DNA from: Cyanobacteriota bacterium
GTDB taxonomy: Bacteria > Cyanobacteriota > Cyanobacteriia > Phormidesmidales > Phormidesmidaceae
DNA: 6,639 bases
Reading direction: 5' to 3'
NCBI GenBank assembly: GCA_027483425.1
Contig: JAIXUR010000128.1
Span: forward strand, 1-6,639
Position numbers and translations under genes: made by a program
In this document: positions 1 to 5,532 of the stretch, one piece after another
Numbering within the stretch: the first letter of the stretch is position 1
How the letters are laid out: each line of letters opens with the position of its first letter
Notes under the pieces: model-generated
Database searches by the model: none
Seen by the model: the letters and a program-made list of their open reading frames with translations, nothing else
Told to the model about the DNA's origin: nothing

Positions 1-216
1 CTGATTGTCCACGCCCTAAGCGCCGATGCCCCTGGGGATAACTCTGGGGATGACTCTGGGCCAATAACGCTGGGGGCCAATAACACTGGGGCCAATGACT
101 CTGAAGCCATGGCCGCCTCTGGCCCCAGTCCGGTGGTGGCCGCCATGAGCAGGGCGATCGCGGTGGTGCCCAAGTATCGAAATCCCATGGTTAACCGGTT
201 AGTCATTGGCCAGTAG
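1..216 (+). CDS. C-terminal end of an unidentified protein (5' end outside window)
   Basis: Frame 1 is open from the first base to a TAG at 214-216, giving 71 residues; the other two forward frames hit stops almost at once. The fragment starts LIVHALSADAP, runs through a Gly/Asn/Asp/Ser/Thr-rich stretch (about residues 12-34), then an Ala/Pro-rich segment, and ends with a basic, hydrophobic tail, YRNPMVNRLVIGQ. A HIP1 site lies inside it at 154-161. I do not recognise a family. The low-complexity part looks like a flexible linker or tail and the end like a short conserved C-terminus, but this is impression only. No convincing terminator follows the stop. The fragment is too short to exclude a chance open frame in GC-rich DNA. 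Confidence 0.5.
   Translation: MIVHALSADAPGDNSGDDSGPITLGANNTGANDSEAMAASGPSPVVAAMSRAIAVVPKYRNPMVNRLVIGQ
34..102 (+). repeat. Degenerate in-frame tandem repeat, five units of 12-16 bases
   Basis: Five successive units are visible: GGGGATAACTCT (34-45), GGGGATGACTCT (46-57), GGGCCAATAACGCT (58-71), GGGGGCCAATAACACT (72-87) and GGGGCCAATGACTCT (88-102). They encode a Gly-(Asp/Ala)-Asn/Asp-Ser/Thr pattern: GDNS, GDDS, GPITL, GANNT, GANDS. The combined length stays in frame with the reading frame ending at 216. This suggests growth by slippage inside a coding linker. Confidence 0.6.
154..161. repeat. HIP1 octamer GCGATCGC (first of ten in the window)
   Basis: The palindromic octamer GCGATCGC is strongly over-represented in many cyanobacterial genomes. 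Exact copies here start at 154, 396, 451, 877, 2927, 3365, 4067, 4799, 4918 and 5801. All lie inside coding sequence: the 5' fragment, the J-like gene, glgP and arsR. The spread across plus-strand genes on both sides of the window suggests a long-resident chromosome rather than a recent import from a HIP1-poor genome. Confidence 0.9.
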
Positions 217-301
217 CAAAACTACACCCATGGGAAATTTAGCTCATTACTTAGACTTACAGGTAATTTTTGTCTACACCCTCTAGGTTAGTACGGGGGC
301 C

Positions 302-330
302 AGCTTGGGCAGCCTAAGCCTAAACAAGCT
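302..330 (+). other. Possible leader hairpin upstream of the J-like gene
   Basis: AGCTTG (302-307) and CAAGCT (325-330) are perfect 6-base inverted repeats with a 17-base spacer, 20 bases before the ATG at 351. The remaining stretch from 217 to 301 holds no convincing promoter hexamer pair or terminator. The hairpin could affect translation, or could be chance. Confidence 0.2.
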
Positions 331-350
331 AGTTTTGGCGGTTGTCCATC

Positions 351-1280
351 ATGTCTCTTTCACTGCTAGAGCAAGCCAAAGACGGGGATACGGTCGCGAT
401 CGCGACCCTCATGAATCAGGCCCTACAGCCCAAGGGCATTGCCGTGCGCTGCGATCGCCAGGGCACCTGTCTACAGCTGTGGCTCACTGGCCAAACCCTA
501 CCCCCCCAGGCGGCCACCGTGGCCTACGTGCGACGGGGGATGGATCGGCTCCAGGTGGCCTCCACCGCCGCGCTACAAATCTATGCAGAGCAGGCAGACC
601 ACCAGGAACCCGGCTGGGGCGTGGAGGTCGCCCTGGGTGTGCCCACCGCAGAGGTCAAGCCCTTGGCCCTAGCAACTCAGCCGGCCTCGCTACCCACATC
701 GGCTGACGCAGCCGAACCGACCCTAGATGCCCGCGACGCTACCGAGCCCCCATCGAGTTCAGCCGATCTAGACCCCATCGCCGCGGCCTATGGGCTGCTG
801 GGGCTAGCGCTCGGTGACTCGCTGCAAAGCGTTAGTAGTGCTTACTTTAAGCTCAAAGCTCTCACCCTGCGGGAGGGCGATCGCATTAAGGTGGAGACCT
901 TAAAGCAGGCGTTCTACCTGCTCAAAGAACACCTCGAACGTTCTCCAGCTCAGGCAGAAGAGGCCTCAGAACCCGGTACATCCCCCTCCTCCGATCCTGC
1001 CCAGACCGAGTCCTTGACCGGGGTAGAACAGGTGGCCGCACTCCTGAAGCAGCGGCGAGTTCCAGCCGAGATCACCCTCCAGGGCAGTCAGCTTAATATC
1101 GCTTGGCTGGCCGTGCGGGTGAGCAACCCCGAAGACGCCGCCAGCCAGGTTCACACCCTATTGACCCACCCAACGCTGGCCGCCATGGGGCTAGATGGGG
1201 TAGCCACTCTGGTGATTTCAGGCCTGAACCGCGACCAGTCTGTGGCTTGGCAGCAAACCTGTCCTGTGGCCAAACGATAA
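351..1280 (+). CDS. J-domain-like protein with two related flanking domains, function unknown
   Basis: From the ATG at 351 this encodes 309 residues. An in-frame TTG at 342 would add three, but neither start has a clear Shine-Dalgarno sequence, so ATG is preferred. Three parts are visible. Residues about 1-97 form an alpha/beta domain (SLLEQAKDGDTVAIATLMNQ, then alternating strands). A Pro/Ala/Thr/Glu-rich linker follows. Residues about 142-197 resemble a J-domain: AYGLLGLALGDSLQSVSSAY, then KLKALTLREGD and a helix ending FYLLKEHLER. The HPD tripeptide that lets DnaJ proteins stimulate Hsp70 is missing; LREGD stands in the loop. A second linker leads to residues about 224-307, whose pattern (LLKQRR..AEITLQGSQLNIAW ... 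VATLVISGLNRDQSVAW) resembles the first domain. Proteins with this type of N-terminus occur in cyanobacteria, often called DnaJ-like. No signal peptide or membrane segment is seen, so it is probably cytosolic. A chaperone role is not supported without HPD; an adaptor or scaffold role is inference. Confidence 0.85.
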   Translation: MSLSLLEQAKDGDTVAIATLMNQALQPKGIAVRCDRQGTCLQLWLTGQTLPPQAATVAYVRRGMDRLQVASTAALQIYAEQADHQEPGWGVEVALGVPTAEVKPLALATQPASLPTSADAAEPTLDARDATEPPSSSADLDPIAAAYGLLGLALGDSLQSVSSAYFKLKALTLREGDRIKVETLKQAFYLLKEHLERSPAQAEEASEPGTSPSSDPAQTESLTGVEQVAALLKQRRVPAEITLQGSQLNIAWLAVRVSNPEDAASQVHTLLTHPTLAAMGLDGVATLVISGLNRDQSVAWQQTCPVAKR

Positions 1281-1281
1281 A

Positions 1282-1309
1282 GTGGCAGAAGATATCCATC
1301 TTCTGCCAC
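1282..1309. terminator. Perfect 12-bp hairpin between convergent genes, likely bidirectional terminator
   Basis: GTGGCAGAAGAT (1282-1293) pairs fully with ATCTTCTGCCAC (1298-1309) around the loop ATCC. It starts one base after the stop of the J-like gene and lies 27 bases beyond the stop of the rbp gene read on the other strand. On the minus strand the stem is followed by TTTATCGTTTG, a T-rich tail. On the plus strand no T-run follows. It is therefore a good intrinsic terminator for rbp and possibly a weaker one for the J-like gene. Confidence 0.75.
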
Positions 1310-1336
1310 CGCCCATTAAGTCAATAGTGCAGAGGG

Positions 1337-1672
1337 TTACCAGCGAGAAAATTCTCGGTTGCCGCCATCTCTACCGCCGCCGCCACCGCCGAAGTTGCCG
1401 CGGGAGCCGCCGCCACCGCCAGCACGCTTCTCCTTGGGCCGAGCCTTGTTAACCCGCAGCTCGCGTCCCATCCACTCGGCCCCGTCTAGGGCTTCGATGG
1501 CGGCGTCTTCGTCGGCTTCCTTTTCCATCTCTACGAAGGCAAAGCCGCGGGGGCGACCGGTTTCGCGATCGGTGGGTACCGTTACTCGGCTAACGGCGCC
1601 GTACTCGGAGAAGACTTCGGTGATGTCTCCTTCCGTAGCATTGTAGGCGAGGTTCCCTACATAAATCGACAT
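1337..1672 (-). CDS. Glycine-rich RNA-binding protein with one RRM (cyanobacterial Rbp family)
   Basis: The 111-residue protein has one N-terminal RNA recognition motif (about residues 1-80) and a glycine-rich tail (85-106). RNP2 is IYVGNL at residues 3-8 and RNP1 is RGFAFVEM at 42-49, with the aromatic residues that stack on RNA bases in both. The tail reads GGGGG, SRGNF, GGGGGG and ends NREFSRW. This is the standard build of cyanobacterial Rbp proteins, several of which are cold-induced and bind mRNA in the cytosol. Which paralogue this is cannot be told, so no symbol is given. The ATG at 1672 is supported by GGAG at 1680-1683 with a 7-base spacer. The gene stands alone, with about 205 bases to the next gene upstream and a terminator hairpin downstream. 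The rpsU gene that often follows an rbp gene in cyanobacteria is absent. Long upstream space fits the leader-controlled cold response known for some rbp genes, but that is inference. Confidence 0.95.
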   Translation of the reverse strand: MSIYVGNLAYNATEGDITEVFSEYGAVSRVTVPTDRETGRPRGFAFVEMEKEADEDAAIEALDGAEWMGRELRVNKARPKEKRAGGGGGSRGNFGGGGGGRDGGNREFSRW

Positions 1673-1679
1673 GGCACAA

Positions 1680-1683
1680 CTCC
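1680..1683 (-). promoter_or_regulatory. Ribosome binding site of the rbp gene
   Basis: Read on the minus strand, GGAG stands 7 bases before the ATG at 1672. It fixes the start that places RNP2 at residue 3, as is usual for the family. Confidence 0.7.
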
Positions 1684-1810
1684 AAATCCAGATTAGACGT
1701 GTGATGTAGACAAGTTCGATTCGGAGTGGTACACACCGATGACAAGAAAACTGAAATCAGGCTGTGATTGACCAGCCGACCGAAAACAAAACATGTTACT
1801 CGCTAACTTT

Positions 1811-1838
1811 AGCATAAGCATTCTGAAGATGAATGCTT
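1811..1838 (-). promoter_or_regulatory. 8-bp inverted repeat with adjoining possible -10 box upstream of rbp
   Basis: AAGCATTC (1816-1823) and GAATGCTT (1831-1838) are perfect 8-base arms with a 7-base spacer. On the minus strand the repeat runs directly into TATGCT (complement of 1811-1816), a plausible -10 box, about 140 bases before the rbp start. No good -35 box is seen. The same structure lies 37 bases downstream of the stop of the 100-aa gene on the same strand, so it could be that gene's terminator stem rather than an operator; no T-run follows. A second, weaker pair, TGTAAC (1840-1845) and GTTACA (1861-1866), sits between it and that stop. Confidence 0.35.
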
Positions 1839-1877
1839 CTGTAACACTGGGGCAGCGGTCGTTACACGGGTTTAGAG

Positions 1878-2180
1878 CTAGCGTCTACCGTAGAAGGAAA
1901 CCTCTACATCGGCGCACCATCCAGCGGCTAGGTTTTCGTACAAAAATACTCGCTCTACCCGGTAGTACACGCCGTCTCTAAAGACACAGTCACCGAGACG
2001 AGGGATGATCGGGTAAGTAGCAAACCAAAGCGCGTCTTTGAGGGGGGCTTTGGGGTTATTGCTGCTGGCGGCCAAGTAAAAAACCTGCACCTTATAGCCC
2101 CGGCCAGAGCTGGCAGGGGTCGATAGGGAACTATCGCTGGGGTTACCGCTACTTTTACCGGCAGGTTTTTTGGGGGCCAC
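1878..2180 (-). CDS. Hypothetical protein of 100 residues with a beta-rich core
   Basis: The frame is open upstream to a TAG near 2247, but the only usual start codon is GTG at 2180. No ATG lies in frame, so translation from GTG gives 100 residues; there is no clear Shine-Dalgarno sequence. Residues 1-28 are rich in Ser, Pro, Lys and Gly and look disordered. Residues 29-100 are dense in aromatic and beta-branched residues: YKVQVFYLAASS, LWFATYPIIPRLGD, GVYYRVERVFLYE, CADVEVSFYGRR. This suggests a small beta-sheet or beta-barrel domain with two cysteines (65 and 89). No membrane helix or signal peptide is seen. I do not recognise a named family. It lies 84 bases downstream of the 47-aa gene in the same direction, so the two may be co-transcribed. 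The start is the least certain part. Confidence 0.75.
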   Translation of the reverse strand: MAPKKPAGKSSGNPSDSSLSTPASSGRGYKVQVFYLAASSNNPKAPLKDALWFATYPIIPRLGDCVFRDGVYYRVERVFLYENLAAGWCADVEVSFYGRR

Positions 2181-2264
2181 AGGGTTGGTGCCATGGAGGT
2201 GGCGGCGTAGGGTACGGGTGCTTGGCAGCGCTGATGCCCCCGTAGTCTACCAAGACTCGCTAGA

Positions 2265-2408
2265 TTAGTTGCTGCCCCGACGCTTGAGAGCGGCGACCAT
2301 TTGCTCGCGGACGGCGGTGGCCCACTGGTCGAATTCGACGTCGGGGCGCAGGTCTTTGTCTAGGGTGACCCGATCTTGGCTCGTAGCCTGGGTTGTGATC
2401 TGGGGCAT
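2265..2408 (-). CDS. Small 47-residue protein, unknown function
   Basis: On the minus strand an ATG at 2408 opens a frame of 47 codons closed by TAA at 2265-2267. The protein is MPQITTQATSQ, then DRVTLDKDLRPDVEF, then DQWATAVREQMVAALKRRGSN. The second half should form one amphipathic helix with a basic end; there is no membrane segment or cysteine. AAAGGA stands 7 bases before the start, the strongest ribosome binding site in this half of the window, and the main reason to believe the gene. It is followed in the same direction by the 100-aa gene. I recognise no family. The charged helix could bind a partner protein or nucleic acid, but nothing proves either. Confidence 0.65.
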   Translation of the reverse strand: MPQITTQATSQDRVTLDKDLRPDVEFDQWATAVREQMVAALKRRGSN

Positions 2409-2415
2409 GGTGGTT

Positions 2416-2421
2416 TCCTTT
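2416..2421 (-). promoter_or_regulatory. Strong ribosome binding site of the 47-aa gene
   Basis: Read on the minus strand the sequence is AAAGGA followed by AACCACC and ATG. The 7-base spacer is ideal, and this site decides the start at 2408. Further upstream on this strand TTGGGA, 16 bases, then GATATT could be a promoter, but the match is weak. Confidence 0.7.
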
Positions 2422-2481
2422 AGGGGTGTTTTAATCATGTTTCTAAATCAATATCCTTACTGATCTATTATTCCCAAAGGT

Positions 2482-2575
2482 GATCCCCCTGGGCTAGACC
2501 CTGAGGTGGGGATCTCATAACTTAACGTTGGGGAAAAACCCCACCCCTAGGGCACGATCCCACGGCTAGGGCCGT
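2482..2575. repeat. Run of inverted repeats in the divergent intergenic region
   Basis: Four symmetric elements follow one another. GATCCCC (2482-2488) pairs with GGGGATC (2508-2514) around an inner GGG/CCC stem. TGGGG (2529-2533) pairs with CCCCA (2539-2543) around AAAAA. CCCTAGGG (2545-2552) is a perfect palindrome. ACGGC (2562-2566) pairs with GCCGT (2571-2575) around TAGG. Within this stretch and just after it GATCCCA...TAGGG recurs at 2556-2571 and 2601-2614. The region lies between the divergent 47-aa gene and glgP and holds no open frame I would support. It may be a structured leader, a small RNA or a set of protein-binding sites. Confidence 0.4.
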
Positions 2576-2616
2576 ATAGAGCGCCACGTGTCCAGCGGCT
2601 GATCCCAATTAGGGGC

Positions 2617-2642
2617 AAAATAGCTCTATAAAAAGCTGTTTT
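2617..2642 (+). promoter_or_regulatory. Candidate glgP promoter: TATAAA -10 box inside an inverted repeat
   Basis: TATAAA at 2627-2632 is a good -10 candidate, 24 bases before the glgP ATG, which would leave a leader of only about 17 bases. It lies in the loop between AAAATAGCT (2617-2625) and AGCTGTTTT (2634-2642), 9-base arms with one T-G mismatch. No clear -35 box is present. The symmetry could mark an operator over the promoter. Confidence 0.4.
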
Positions 2643-2655
2643 TGAACGCCTTCCC

Positions 2656-5274
2656 ATGCGCCCCATTCGCACCTTCAACGTCACCCCGGCCCTACCCCAG
2701 CGGCTAGAGGCCCTCCGCACCCTGGCCTACAACTTGCACTGGGACTGGGATGTGGAAACCGTAGACCTGTTTCGGCGGCTGGACAGCGACCTGTGGCAGT
2801 CGAGCCGCTACAACCCGGTGCTGATGCTGGGCACGATTAGCCAGGCGCGGCTGAATGAGATTACAGAGGATGAAGGGTTTTTGGCCCAGATGGATCGGGC
2901 CGCCCGGCGGCTGGAGGATTATTTGCGCGATCGCGACTGGTACAAACGGCACCGCCCTAACCCGGTGCCGGGGGAATGCTACGCCTACTTTTCGATGGAG
3001 TTTGGCCTCACCACCTGCATGCCCGTGTACTCCGGCGGGCTGGGGGTGCTGGCGGGCGACCACCTGAAGTCGGCCAGCGACCTGGGCTTGCCCCTGGTGG
3101 CGGTGGGGCTGCTGTACCAGGAGGGCTACTTTGCCCAGTACCTGAATGCCGACGGCTGGCAGCAGGAGCGCTACCCCATCAATGACTTTTACAATATGCC
3201 CCTGCACCCGGAGCGGGATGCCACGGGGGCGGAGCTGCGCATTGAGGTGGAGTATCCGGGGCGCAGGGTGGCGGCGCGGGTGTGGCGGGTGCAGGTGGGC
3301 ACCGTGCCCCTGTACCTGCTAGACACCAACATTGAGCCCAACAACCAGTACGACCAGGATATTTGCGATCGCCTCTACGGCGGCGATATCGACATGCGCA
3401 TTCACCAGGAGATCATGCTGGGCATTGGCGGCAGCCGCATGCTCAAGGCCCTGGGCCTGGCCCCCACCGCCTACCACATGAACGAGGGTCACTCGGCCTT
3501 TATGGCCCTGGAGCGGATGCGGGTGCTGATCGAAGACCATGGCCTCAGCTTTGCCGAAGCGCTCCAGGTGGCCCAGACCAGCCAGATGTTTACCACCCAT
3601 ACCCCTGTCCCCGCTGGCATTGACCTGTTTCCACCGGAGAAGGTGCTGCACTACCTGGGCCACTATCGCCACTGCTTTGGCCTGGGCGATGCCGAGTTTC
3701 TGGCCCTGGGGCGTACCCACACGGGGGATTTTTCGGCCCCCTTTAGCATGGCGGTGCTGGCGATTAAAACGGCTACTTTCATCAACGGGGTGAGCAAGCT
3801 CCACGCCGAGGTGTCGCGGGAGATGTTTGGGGAATTGTGGCCTGGGCTGCCCCTCAGTGAGGTACCCATTCAGGCCATTACCAACGGGGTGCACGCCCGC
3901 AGCTGTGTCGCTCGCTCCACCCAGGCCCTCTACGATCGCTATCTGGGCCCCAACTGGGCCCAGGCTAGCCCTGGTGCGGCGCTGTGGGAGCGGGTGCATA
4001 CCATTCCCGATGACGAGCTGTGGCGCAACCACGAGCAGTGCCGATCGCACCTGGTGGTGACGGTGCGCGATCGCCTGACCCAGGGGTTGCGCGATCGGGG
4101 CGGCTCGGCGAGGGAGCTGACCGAAGCCCAGGAGTGCCTCGACCCCTTTGTACTCACCCTGGGGTTTGCCCGCCGCTTTGCCACCTACAAGCGGGCCACC
4201 CTGTTTCTCCACGACCTGGAGCGCATTCGCAGCATTATTACGGGCAGCGGCTGCGGTCGCCGGGTGCAGTTTGTGATTGCCGGTAAGGCCCACCCCAAAG
4301 ACATTCCCGGCAAAGAGCTGATTCGCAGCATCGTTCACTTTACCCGCGACCAGGGGCTGAGTAAATCGATTGTGTTTGTGCCCAACTACGACATTCACCT
4401 GTCGCGGGACATGGTGGCGGGCTGCGATGTGTGGCTCAACACCCCCCGCCGCCCCCGGGAGGCCTCGGGTACCAGCGGCATGAAGGCGGCCATGAACGGG
4501 CTACCCAACCTCAGCGTGCTCGACGGCTGGTGGGATGAGGCCGACTATAGCCGCACCGGCTGGCCGATCGGCCACGGCGAAGACTACGAGGATCTCGACT
4601 ACCAAGACGATGTGGAGGCCAACGCCCTCTACGATATCCTGGAAAAAGAGGTGGTGCCGCTGTTCTACGATCGCGACAAAGACGAGATTCCAAGGGGCTG
4701 GGTGGCCAAGATGAAGGAGGCAATCTACTTCAATACTCCCCAGTTCAACACCGCCCGCATGGTCAAGGATTATGCCACCCAGGGATATTTTGCGGCCAGC
4801 GATCGCGCCCACACCCTGGCGGCGGCTGACTACGGCCCCGGCAAAGCGCTGTCCGCCTGGCAGACCCGCCTGGTGGACCACTGGTACGAGGTTCGCTTTG
4901 AGGAGGTCACGATCTCTGCGATCGCCGATCTCCAGGTCAACCAGCCCTTTACGGTGACCGCTGCCATTCAACTCGGTGCCCTCACCCCCGCCGATGTGCA
5001 GGTCGAGCTATACCAGGGCACCGTTGCCGTGGATGGTGAAATTCACGCCGGGGTGGCGGTGCCCATGGCCCACCAGGGGCAAGATGCCAAGGGCAGGAGC
5101 CTCTATGGTCTGGATATGGAGTACACCGCCAGCGGCTTGCAGGGCCTCTCGCTGCGCATTTTGCCCCAGCACCCATCTCTCAACAGCTCCTATGACCCCA
5201 AGCTGGTGCTCTGGGCGGACCCCGACTCGGTCCAGGTGATCGCTGGGGTAGCGGCCTCGCCAGCAGTGGTTTAG
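2656..5274 (+). CDS. glgP: Alpha-glucan (glycogen) phosphorylase, short bacterial type
   Basis: The 872-residue enzyme should release glucose 1-phosphate from the ends of glycogen in the cytosol, using phosphate and pyridoxal phosphate (EC 2.4.1.1). The N-terminus (about 1-100, NLHWDWDVETVDLFRRLD) matches the DUF3417-type domain of the short glucan phosphorylases. Core motifs follow: YFSMEFGL (111-118), GGLGVLAGDHLKSASDLG (127-144), YGGDIDMRIHQEIMLGIGG (241-259), HMNEGHSAF (274-282), TTHTPVPAG (313-321). The cofactor site EASGTSGMKAAMNG includes Lys610 as the predicted pyridoxal-phosphate lysine, followed by LDGWWDE. About 150 residues at the end form an Ig-like extension typical of the family. 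The length is close to that of other cyanobacterial members (about 850). No frameshift or missing catalytic motif was seen. There is no Shine-Dalgarno sequence before the ATG, but the start fits the usual N-terminus. The gene appears monocistronic. Its job is likely glycogen use in the dark or under stress. Confidence 0.97.
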   Translation: MRPIRTFNVTPALPQRLEALRTLAYNLHWDWDVETVDLFRRLDSDLWQSSRYNPVLMLGTISQARLNEITEDEGFLAQMDRAARRLEDYLRDRDWYKRHRPNPVPGECYAYFSMEFGLTTCMPVYSGGLGVLAGDHLKSASDLGLPLVAVGLLYQEGYFAQYLNADGWQQERYPINDFYNMPLHPERDATGAELRIEVEYPGRRVAARVWRVQVGTVPLYLLDTNIEPNNQYDQDICDRLYGGDIDMRIHQEIMLGIGGSRMLKALGLAPTAYHMNEGHSAFMALERMRVLIEDHGLSFAEALQVAQTSQMFTTHTPVPAGIDLFPPEKVLHYLGHYRHCFGLGDAEFLALGRTHTGDFSAPFSMAVLAIKTATFINGVSKLHAEVSREMFGELWPGLPLSEVPIQAITNGVHARSCVARSTQALYDRYLGPNWAQASPGAALWERVHTIPDDELWRNHEQCRSHLVVTVRDRLTQGLRDRGGSARELTEAQECLDPFVLTLGFARRFATYKRATLFLHDLERIRSIITGSGCGRRVQFVIAGKAHPKDIPGKELIRSIVHFTRDQGLSKSIVFVPNYDIHLSRDMVAGCDVWLNTPRRPREASGTSGMKAAMNGLPNLSVLDGWWDEADYSRTGWPIGHGEDYEDLDYQDDVEANALYDILEKEVVPLFYDRDKDEIPRGWVAKMKEAIYFNTPQFNTARMVKDYATQGYFAASDRAHTLAAADYGPGKALSAWQTRLVDHWYEVRFEEVTISAIADLQVNQPFTVTAAIQLGALTPADVQVELYQGTVAVDGEIHAGVAVPMAHQGQDAKGRSLYGLDMEYTASGLQGLSLRILPQHPSLNSSYDPKLVLWADPDSVQVIAGVAASPAVV

Positions 5275-5367
5275 TTCGACCTATGAACCCCTCAGGTTAG
5301 GGCATTGCTGCATAAGGGTATGAACTTACGAAATTTTGAACAGATCCCCGAAACCGATACTTCGCAT

Positions 5368-5390
5368 GGGGCATTGCACTGCAATGCCTC
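5368..5390. repeat. 19-base near-perfect palindrome downstream of glgP
   Basis: GGCATTGCA (5370-5378) and TGCAATGCC (5380-5388) are perfect 9-base arms around one C; a G-T and a G-C pair extend them to 5368 and 5390. It could be a glgP terminator stem, about 95 bases after the stop, though no T-run follows. Or it could be a regulatory site for the downstream arsR. A shortened form, GGGCATTGCTGCA, lies at 5300-5312. The rest of the 5275-5426 stretch holds no gene. Confidence 0.45.
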
Positions 5391-5426
5391 TACAAACCAG
5401 GGGTATACAGATAGGATTTTTCATGA

Positions 5427-5444
5427 AACTATATAGTTATATAA
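5427..5444 (+). promoter_or_regulatory. Candidate ArsR-type operator upstream of arsR
   Basis: AACTATATAGTT (5427-5438) is a perfect 12-base palindrome. It overlaps AGTTATATAA (5435-5444), a 10-mer that recurs in reverse orientation at 6016-6025 in the next promoter. AT-rich inverted repeats near the -35/-10 region are typical ArsR-family targets. Here the site is about 45 bases upstream of the -10 box, further than usual for simple repression. Confidence 0.4.
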
Positions 5445-5488
5445 AAGCTAAAGTGTGCAATTGTCTAGGCATTTGGCTAGGATAGCTA

Positions 5489-5494
5489 TATAAT
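5489..5494 (+). promoter_or_regulatory. -10 box of the arsR promoter
   Basis: A perfect TATAAT stands 38 bases before the arsR ATG. No good -35 box lies at the usual 16-18 bases; TTGTCT at 5461-5466 is 22 bases away. The palindrome ATAGCTAT (5482-5489) touches the box and could be bound by a regulator. Confidence 0.55.
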
Positions 5495-5532
5495 CTATTT
5501 CTATTCAGGCAGACGTACCCGTTTCTCGACCT

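Noticed and set aside
1359..1646. A 95-codon plus-strand frame opposite the rbp gene
   Set aside because: Its poly-proline start is simply the complement of the glycine-rich tail of Rbp.
1955..2194. A 79-codon minus-strand frame starting at an ATG and overlapping the 100-aa gene
   Set aside because: It has an ATG, but its product is Pro/Ala-rich without structure, while the GTG-started frame gives a coherent aromatic beta-rich core that runs on to 1878.
2269..2463. A 64-codon plus-strand frame over the 47-aa gene
   Set aside because: It is on the strand opposite to the better-supported gene and has no ribosome binding site.
2704..3207. A 167-codon minus-strand frame at the 5' end of glgP
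   Set aside because: It is an antisense shadow of conserved glgP sequence with no motif of its own.
3319..4398. A 359-codon open frame on the minus strand inside glgP
   Set aside because: It lies antisense to a clear phosphorylase core, and its composition is the mirror of GC-rich codons. No recognisable domain or ribosome binding site supports it.
4501..4971. A 156-codon minus-strand frame near the end of glgP
   Set aside because: It is antisense to conserved coding sequence and lacks any recognisable domain.
5300..5460. A possible tRNA or small structured RNA gene downstream of glgP
   Set aside because: The palindrome alone does not make a cloverleaf, and no T-loop GTTCRA pattern is present.
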